Assembly (NCBI RefSeq): GCF_043641665.1
Contig: NC_092197.1
Location: 21,412,867-21,476,866, forward strand
Source of the DNA: Enoplosus armatus
Lineage: Eukaryota; Chordata; Actinopteri; Centrarchiformes; Enoplosidae
Reading direction: 5' to 3'
DNA length: 64,000 nt
The position numbers and the translations under genes were made by a program. A model generated the notes under the pieces. It was not told where the DNA came from and searched no databases. It saw only the letters and a program-made list of their open reading frames with translations. Each line of letters starts with the position of its first letter. Within the stretch, counting starts at the first letter, position 1. Positions 56,551 to 64,000 of this stretch are shown piece after piece.

Positions 56551-59500
56551 TCCAAAGTGACGTTTTCATTCAAATCAACTCAAAAAAGAAGTTTTCACGC
56601 AAATCAGCTCCTAAGTGACGTTTTCATAAAAATCTGCTCCAAAGTGAAGTTTTCACGCAAATCAGCTCCGAAGTGACGTTTTCACGCAAATCTGCTCAGA
56701 TATGACGTATTCACCCAAATCAGCTCCGAAGTGACATTTTCACCCAAATCAGCTCCAAAGTGACATTTTGACCCAAATCAACTCCGTAGTGACATTTTGA
56801 CCAGAATCAGCTCTGAAATGACTTTTTCACTAAAGTGAGGTGGAAAACTCAAGTTTTCACCCAAATCAGCTCGAAAGTGACGTTTTGATCCAAATCAGCT
56901 CCGAAGTGATGTTTTCTCCCAAATCACCTCCGAAGTGAACTTTTGACCCAAATCAGCACCGAAGTGAAGTTTTAACTCAAATGAGGTAGAAAACTCAAGT
57001 TTTCACCCAAATCTACTCCGAAGTGACATTTTCACTCAAATGAGGTGGAAAACTCAAGTTTTCACCCAAATCTACTCCGAAGTGATGTTTTCTCCCAAAT
57101 CACCTCCGAAGTGAACTTTTGACCCAAATCAGCACCAAAGTGCAGTTTTAACTCAAATGAGGTAGAAAACTCAACTTTTGATCCAAATCAGCTCCGAAGT
57201 GACGTTTTCACTCAAATGAGGTAGAAAACTCAAATGTTCACCCGAATCAGCTCCTATATGACGCTTTGACCCAAATCAGCTCCGAAGTTACGTTTTCACT
57301 CAAATGAGATTTAAAACTGTAGTTTACACCCAAATCACCTCCGAAGCGACGTTTTCACCCAAATCAGCTCCAAAGTGACATTTTGACCCAAATCAACTCC
57401 GTAGTGACATTTTGACCAGAATCAGCTCTGAAATGACTTTTTCACTAAAGTGAGGTGGAAAACTCAAGTTTTCACCCAAATCAGCTCGAAAGTGACGTTT
57501 TGATCCAAATCAGCTCCGAAGTGATGTTTTCTCCCAAATCACCTCCGAAGTGAACTTTTGACCCAAATCAGCACCGAAGTGAAGTTTTAACTCAAATAAG
57601 GTAGAAAACTCAAGTTTTCACCCAAATCTACTCCGAAGTGACATTTTCACTCAAATGAGGTGGAAAACTCAAGTTTTCACCCAAATCTACTCCGAAGTGA
57701 TGTTTTCTCCCAAATCACCTCCGAAGTGAACTTTTGACCCAAATCAGCACCAAAGTGCAGTTTTAACTCAAATGAGGTAGAAAACTCAACTTTTGATCCA
57801 AATCAGCTCCGAAGTGACGTTTTCACTCAAATGAGGTAGAAAACTCAAATGTTCACCCGAATCAGCTCCTATATGACGTTTTGACCCAAATCAGCTCCGA
57901 AGTTACGTTTTCACTCAAATGAGATTTAAAACTGTAGTTTACACCCAAATCACCTCCGAAGCGACGTTTTCACCCAAATCAGCTCCAAAGTGACATTTTG
58001 ACCCAAATCAACTCCGTAGTGACATTTTGACCAGAATCAGCTCTGAAATGACTTTTTCACTAAAGTGAGGTGGAAAACTCAAGTTTTCACCCAAATCAGC
58101 TCGAAAGTGACGTTTTGATCCAAATCAGCTCTGAAGTGATGTTTTCTCTCAAATCACCTCCGAAGTGAACTTTTGACCCAAATCAGCACCGAAGTGAAGT
58201 TTTAACTCAAATGAGGTAGAAAACTCAAGTTTTCACCCAAATCTACTCCGAAGTGACATTTTCACTCAAATGAGGTGGAAAACTCAAGTTTTCACCCAAA
58301 TCTACTCCGAAGTGATGTTTTCTCCCAAATCACCTCCGAAGTGAACTTTTGACCCAAATCAGCACCAAAGTGCAGTTTTAACTCAAATGAGGTAGAAAAC
58401 TCAACTTTTGATCCAAATCAGCTCCGAAGTGACGTTTTCACTCAAATGAGGTAGAAAACTCAAATGTTCACCCGAATCAGCTCCTATATGACGCTTTGAC
58501 CCAAATCAGCTCCGAAGTTACGTTTTCACTCAAATGAGATTTAAAACTGTAGTTTACACCCAAATCACCTCCGAAGCGACGTTTTCACCCAAATCAGCTC
58601 CAAAGTGACATTTTGACCCAAATCAACTCCGTAGTGACATTTTGACCAGAATCAGCTCGAAAGTGACGTTTTGATCCAAATCAGCTCTGAAGTGATGTTT
58701 TCTCTCAAATCACCTCCGAAGTGAACTTTTGACCCAAATCAGCACCGAAGTGAAGTTTTAACTCAAATGAGGTAGAAAACTCAAGTTTTCACCCAAATCT
58801 ACTCCGAAGTGACATTTTCACTCAAATGAGGTGGAAAACTCAAGTTTTCACCCAAATCTACTCCGAAGTGATGTTTTCTCCCAAATCACCTCCGAAGTGA
58901 ACTTTTGACCCAAATCAGCACCAAAGTGCAGTTTTAACTCAAATGAGGTAGAAAACTCAACTTTTGACCCAAATCAGCACCGAAGTGAAGTTTTAACTCA
59001 AATGAGGTAGAAAACTCAAGTTTTCACCCAAATCTACTCCGAAGTGACGTTTTCACTCAAATGAGGTAGAAAACTCAAATGTTCACCCGAATCAGCTCCA
59101 ATATGACGTTTTGACCCAAATCTGCTCCGAAGTGAAGTTTTCACCCAAATCAGCTCCGAAGTGACTTTCTCACTCATATGAGGTGGAAAACTCAAGTTTT
59201 CAGTAAAGTCAGCTCCGAAGTGACGTTTTCTCCCAAATCAGCTCCGATATGACGTTTTCACCAAAATCAGCTTCAAAGTTTTCACCCAAATCAGCTCCTG
59301 AGTGACGTTTCCACTGAAATCAAGTGGAAATCTCTAGTTTACACCTTAATCAGCGCAGAAGTGACGTTTTCACTCAAAAAAGGTGGAAAATTCAAGTTTT
59401 CACTCAAATAAGCTCCGATATGATGTTTTCACCCAAATCAGATCCGAAGTGACGTTGTGACCCAAATCAGCTCCGATGTCACATTTTCACTCAAAACAGG

Positions 59501-61132
59501 TGGAAAATTCAACTTAACAAGCAAATCAACGCAGAAGTGACGTTTTCACTGAAATGAGGTTGAAAACTGAAGTTTTTACCTAAATCAGCTCCGAAGTGAA
59601 GTTTACACCCAAATTATCTCTGAAGTGACCTTTTGACCCAAATCAGCTCCGAAGTGACGTTTTAACTCAAATGAGGTGGAAAACTCTAGTTTTCACCCAA
59701 ATCAGATCCGATATCACGTTTTCACTCAAATGAGGTGGAAAACTCAAGTTTTCACCCATGAGCGCAGAGGTGAAGTTTTGACCCACATCAGCTCTGAAGT
59801 GACCTTTTGACCCAAATCAGATCCAAAGTGACTTTTTCACTCAAATGAGGTGGAAAACTCAAGTTTTCATCCAAATCAGCTCCGAAGTGACGTTTACACT
59901 GAAATGACGTGGAAAACTCAAGTTTTTACCGAAATCAGCTCCGAAGTGACGTTTACACCTTAATCAGCGCAGAAGTGACCTTTTCACCCATATCGGCTCC
60001 AAAGTGACGTTTTCACTCAAATGAGGTGGAAAATTCATGTTTTCAACCAAATCAGCTCTGAAGTGACGTTTACACTGGTAAGAGGTGGAAAACTCAGGTT
60101 TTTACCGAAATCAGCTCCGAAGTGATGTTTTCACTGAAATGTGGTGGAAAATTCATGTTTTCAACCAAATCAGCCCCGAATTGACGTTTTCACCCACATC
60201 AACAATGATATGACGTTTTCACCCGAATCAGCGCAAAGGTGACGTTTTCACTCAAATGAGGTTGAAAACTCAAGTTTTCACCCAAATCAGCTCCGAAGTG
60301 ACTTCTTCACCCAAATCAATGTAGAAGTGAAGCTTTCACTCAAATGAGGTGGAAAGTGCCACATTTTCACTCAAATGAGGTGGAAAATGCAGGTTCTTAC
60401 TGAAAGAGGTTAGGGTTAGGTTTTCAATCAAAACAGGTGGAAAACTCAAGTTTTCAATGAAAGAGGCGAAAAAATGAAGTTTTCATTCAAATGAGGTGGA
60501 AAACGGAAGTTTTCACAGAAACCAGCTCCAAAGTGACGTTTTCACTCAAAACAGGAGGAATACTCAAGTTTTCAGTGAAAGAGGCCTGAAAGTGAAGTTT
60601 TCATTCAAATCAGCTCCAAAGTCACGGTTTCACTCAAAACAGGAGGAAAGGTCAAGTTTTCAGTGAAAGAGGCCTGAAAGTGAAATTTTCATTCAAATCA
60701 GCTCCAAAGTCAAGGTTTCACTCAAAACAGGAGGAAAACGCAGGTTATGACTGAAAGAGGCCTGAAAGTGAAGTTTTCATTCAAATTAACTCCAAAGACA
60801 CGGTTTCACTCAAAACAGGAGGAATACTCAAGTTCTCAGTGAAAGAAGCCTGAAAGTGAAGTTTTCATTCAAATGAGCTCTGAAGTGACCTCTTGACCCA
60901 AATCAGCTCTGAAGTGACGTTTTAACAGAAATGAGGTGGAAAACGCAGGTTATGACTGAAAGAGGCCTGAAAGTGAAGTTTTCAATCAAATCAGCACCAA
61001 AGTCACGGTTTCACTCAAAACAGGAGGAATGCTCAAGTTTTCAGTGAAAGAGGCCTGAAAGTGAAGTTTTCATTCAAATCAGCTCCACAGTCACGGTTTC
61101 ACTCAGAACAGGAAGAATACTGAAAGGCCTGA
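56551..61132. repeat. Satellite array, left arm (about 30-bp units)
   Basis: More than 4.5 kb made of degenerate 29-31 bp units of the type CAAATCAGCTCCGAAGTGAC + GTTTTCACCC, alternating with an ACTCAAATGAGGTGGAAAAC variant. Units carry many stops in all frames, so it is not coding. The first part is arranged in a 615-bp higher-order unit (separate entry). The last part (about 60540-61130) is an 88-bp three-monomer unit, with the landmark CAAAACAGGAGGA at 60547, 60635, 60723 and 60811. In between, copies are more degenerate. Confidence 0.95.
56745..59130. repeat. 615-bp higher-order repeat, about 3.7 copies
   Basis: The landmark ACTCCGTAGTGACATTTTGA occurs at 56781, 57396, 58011 and 58626, exactly 615 bases apart each time. 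The sequence between landmarks is nearly identical. The fourth copy has an internal deletion just after the landmark (about 58650) and then a rearranged end. About 20 monomers make one higher-order unit. Confidence 0.95.
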
Positions 61133-61175
61133 AAGTGAAACTTGAGTATTCCTCCTGTTTTGACTGAAAACGTGA
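61091..61175. repeat. Strand-switch point of the satellite (hairpin)
   Basis: 61091-61121 and 61145-61175 are inverted repeats (27 of 31 paired positions) around a 23-base loop, 61122-61144. Pairing continues outward in weaker form (GTGAAGTTTTCATTC against GTGAATTTTTCATTT). From here the array runs on the opposite strand. Confidence 0.92.
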
Positions 61176-64000
61176 TTTTGGAGCTGATTAAAATGAAAAA
61201 TTCACCCTCGCGCCTCTGTCAGTCATAACTTGCGTATTCTTCCTGTTTTGAGTGAAACCGTGACTTCAGAGCTGATTTGAATGAAAACTTTACTTTCAGG
61301 CTTCTTTCACTGAAATTTGTCCTTTCCTCCTGTTTTAAGCGAAAACTTCACTTTGGCCCTCTTTCAGTCATGAACTGCGTATTACACCTGTTTTTAGTCA
61401 AACCGTGACTTTGGAGCTGATTTGAATGAAAACTTCGCTTTCAGGCTTCTTTCACTGAAAACTTGACATTTCCTCCTGTTTTGATTGAAAAATTAACTTT
61501 CGCCACCCTTTCATTCACAAAATGCGTATTAAACCTGTTTTGAGTCAAACCGTGACTTTGGAGCTGATTTGAATGAAAGCTTCAGTTTTGCCCCTCTTTC
61601 AGTATTAAACTGCTTTTAACACCTGTTTTGAGTCAAACCGTGACTTTGGAGATGATTTGAATGAAAACTTCACGTTCAGGCCTCTTTCAGTCAAAAGTTG
61701 ACCTTTTCAACTGTTTTGAGTGAAAAATTGACATTCAGGCCTCTTTCACTGAAAACTTGTCCTTTCCTCCTGTTTTGAATGAAAGCTTTACTATCGGCCC
61801 TCGTTCAGTCTCAAACTGCATATTTCACCTATTTTCAATGAAAGCTTCACATTCGGCCCTCGTTCAGTCTCAAACTGCATATTTGACCTGTTTTGAATGA
61901 AAGCTTCACTTTAGGCCCTCGTTCAGTCTCAAACTGCATATTTCACCTGTTTTGAGTCAAACCGTGACTTTGGAGCTGATTTGAATGAAAACTTCACGTT
62001 CAGGCCTCTTTCAGTCAAACCGTGACTTTGGAGCTGATTTGAATAAAACTTCACGTTCAGGCCTCTTTCAGTCAAACCTTGACCTTTCCTGAAGTTTTGA
62101 GTGGAAACTTGACTTTCAGGCCTCTTTCACTGAAAACTTGTCCTTTCCTCCTGTTTTGAATGAAAGTGTCACTTTTGCACCTCCTTCAGTCATAAAGTGC
62201 TTATTACACCTGTTTTGAGTCAAACCGTGACTTTGGAGCTGATTTGAAAGAAAACTTCACGTTCAGGCCTCTTTCAGCCAAAACTTGACCTTTCCTGCTG
62301 TTTTGAGTGGAAACTTGACTTTCAGGCCTCTTTCACTGAAAACTTGTCCTTTCCTCCTGTTTTGAATGAAAGCTTCACTTTCGGCCCTCGTTCAGTCTCA
62401 AACTGCATATTTCACCTGTTTTGAGTCAAACTGTGACTTTGGAGCTGATTTGAATGAAAACTCCACGTTCAGGCCTCTTTCAGTCAAAACTTGACCTTTT
62501 CAACTGTTTTGAGTGAAAACTTGACATTCAGGCCTCTTTCCTCCTGTTTTGAATGAAAGCTTCACTTTTGGCCCTCGTTCAGTCTCAAACTGCATATTTC
62601 ACCTGTTTTTAATGAAAGCTTCACTTTCGGCCCTCGTTCAGTCTCAAACTGCATATTTGACCTGTTTTGAGTCAAACCGTGAGTTTGGAGCGGATTTGAA
62701 TGAAAAGTTCACGTTCAGGCCTATTTCAGTCAAAACTTGACCTTTTCAACTGTTTTGAGTGAAAACTTGACATTCAGGCCGCTTTCACTGAAAACTTGTC
62801 CTTTCCTCCTGTTTTGAATGAAAGCTTCACTTTCGGCCCTCGTTCAGTCTCAAACTGCATATTTGACCTGTTTTGAGTCAAACCGTGAGTTTGGAGCGGA
62901 TTTGAGTGAAAACTTGACATTCAGGCCGCTTTCACTGAAGACTTGTCCTTTCCTCCTGTTTTGAATGAAAGCTTCACTTTCGGCCCTCGTTCAGTCTCAA
63001 ACTGCATATTTGACCTGTTTTGAGTCAAACCGTGAGTTTGGAGCGGATTTGAATGAAAAGTTCACGTTCAGGTCTATTTCAGTCAAAACTTGACCTTTTC
63101 AACTGTTTTGAGTGAAAACTTGACATTCAGGTCGCTTTCACTGAAAACTTGTCCTTTCCTCCTGTTTTGAATGAAAGCTTCACTTTCGGCCCTCGTTCAG
63201 TCTCAAACTGCATATTTGACCAATTTTGAGTCAAACCGTGAGTTTGGAGCGGATTTGAATGAAAAGTTCACGTTCAGGCCTATTTCAGTCAAAACTTGAC
63301 CTTTTCAACTGTTTTGAGTGAAAACTTGACATTCAGGTCGCTTTCACTGAAAACTTGTCCTTTCCTCCTGTTTTGAATGAAAGCTTCACTTTCGGCCCTC
63401 GTTCAGTCTCAAACTGCATATTTGACCAATTTTGAGTCAAACCGTGAGTTTGGAGCGGATTTGAATGAAAAGTTCACGTTCAGGCCTATTTCAGTCAAAA
63501 CTTGACCTTTTCAACTGTTTTGAGTGAAAACTTGACATTCAGGCCGCTTTCACTGAAAACTTGTCCTTTCCTCCTGTTTTGAATGAAAGCTTCACTTTCG
63601 GCCCTCGTTCAGTCTCAAACTGCATATTTGACCTGTTTTGAGTCAAACCGTGAGTTTGGAGCTGTTTTGAGTGAAAACTTGACATTCAGGCCGCTTTCAC
63701 TGAAAACTTGTCCTTTCCTCCTGTTTTGAATGAAAGCTTCACTTTCGGCCCTCGTTCAGACTCAAACTGCATATTTGACCTGTTTTGAGTCAAACCGTGA
63801 GTTTGGAGCTGTTTTGAGTGAAAACTTGACATTCAGGCCGCTTTCACTGAAAACTTGTCCTTTCCTCCTGTTTTGAATGAAAGCTTCACTTTCGGCCCTC
63901 GTTCAGTCTCAAACTGCATATTTGACCTGTTTTGAGTCAAACCGTGAGTTTGGAGCGGATTTGAATGAAAAGTTCACGTTCAGGCCTATTTCAGTCAAAC
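61133..64000. repeat. Satellite array, right arm (inverted units)
   Basis: Same unit family as the left arm in reverse complement: compare TTTGGAGCTGATTTGAATGA with the complement of left-arm TCATTCAAATCAGCTCCAAA. It reaches the end of the window, so total length is unknown. A 63-codon frame at 62549-62740 is a chance product of the repeat. Confidence 0.95.
62420..64000. repeat. 206/147-bp higher-order repeat in right arm
   Basis: The landmark TCGGCCCTCGTTCAG occurs at 62627, 62833, 62980, 63186, 63392, 63598, 63745 and 63892. Spacings are 206, 147, 206, 206, 206, 147 and 147. The short form lacks a 59-bp block (about two monomers). This period is unrelated to the 615-bp and 88-bp units of the left arm. 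Confidence 0.93.

Noticed and set aside
56187..56573. A single 128-codon protein joining GC-rich sequence to PLE RT
   Set aside because: Only the part below about 56390 has PLE motifs; the upstream part is unrelated flanking DNA fused by chance.
56551..64000. CRISPR-like array
   Set aside because: There are no conserved repeats separated by unique spacers; every part belongs to one degenerate tandem family in a eukaryotic genome.

Overview
The window looks like nuclear DNA of a teleost fish, probably a percomorph. It carries two vertebrate housekeeping or immune genes with normal GT-AG introns, set in a dense mix of transposon families common in fish: L2/Maui-like and Rex1/Babar-like LINEs, Penelope-like elements (PLEs) with GIY-YIG nucleases, a DIRS-type fragment, an L1-clade fragment, an endogenous retrovirus remnant, tRNA-type SINEs and TTAA- or 8-bp-TSD MITEs. 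Family names are recalled from protein motifs and were not checked by a search.

Layout. 1-8.6 kb: transposon graveyard (hAT-like MITE, L1 fragment, gag-pol-less retroviral remnant with PBS and env pieces, DIRS fragment, Rex1-like RT, decayed L2). 8.7-18.6 kb: cenpa (centromeric histone H3, minus strand, four coding exons, 148 aa), with a likely upstream noncoding exon and a cell-cycle (CCAAT plus CHR) promoter near 18.5 kb. 19.8-24.7 kb: a beta2-type 20S proteasome subunit, best read as psmb10 (minus strand, eight exons, 278 aa), with an interferon-response-like element just upstream. A broken copy of its last exon lies at 17.7 kb. 26.4-36.5 kb: LINE and PLE fragments. 37.6-53.5 kb: a block of large retroelements. 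A plus-strand L2 copy, a Rex1-like copy with a long open RT frame and a PLE follow one another almost without spacers; a longer L2 copy and a Rex1 tail then lie on the minus strand. 55.3-56.4 kb: a minus-strand PLE fragment. 56.55-64.0 kb: a satellite array of about 30-bp units that switches strand at about 61.13 kb and has different higher-order repeats on its two arms.

The two cellular genes are transcribed in the same direction but look independently controlled: cenpa by a G2/M-type promoter, psmb10 by an ISRE/IRF-like site. The rest is mobile or repetitive DNA. No bacterial-type operons, CRISPR arrays or rRNA genes are present, and I saw no convincing tRNA gene. The most unusual structure is the strand-switching satellite. 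The other strong points are the psmb10 exon fragment, the ISRE, and the stop codon shared by the two L2 copies.
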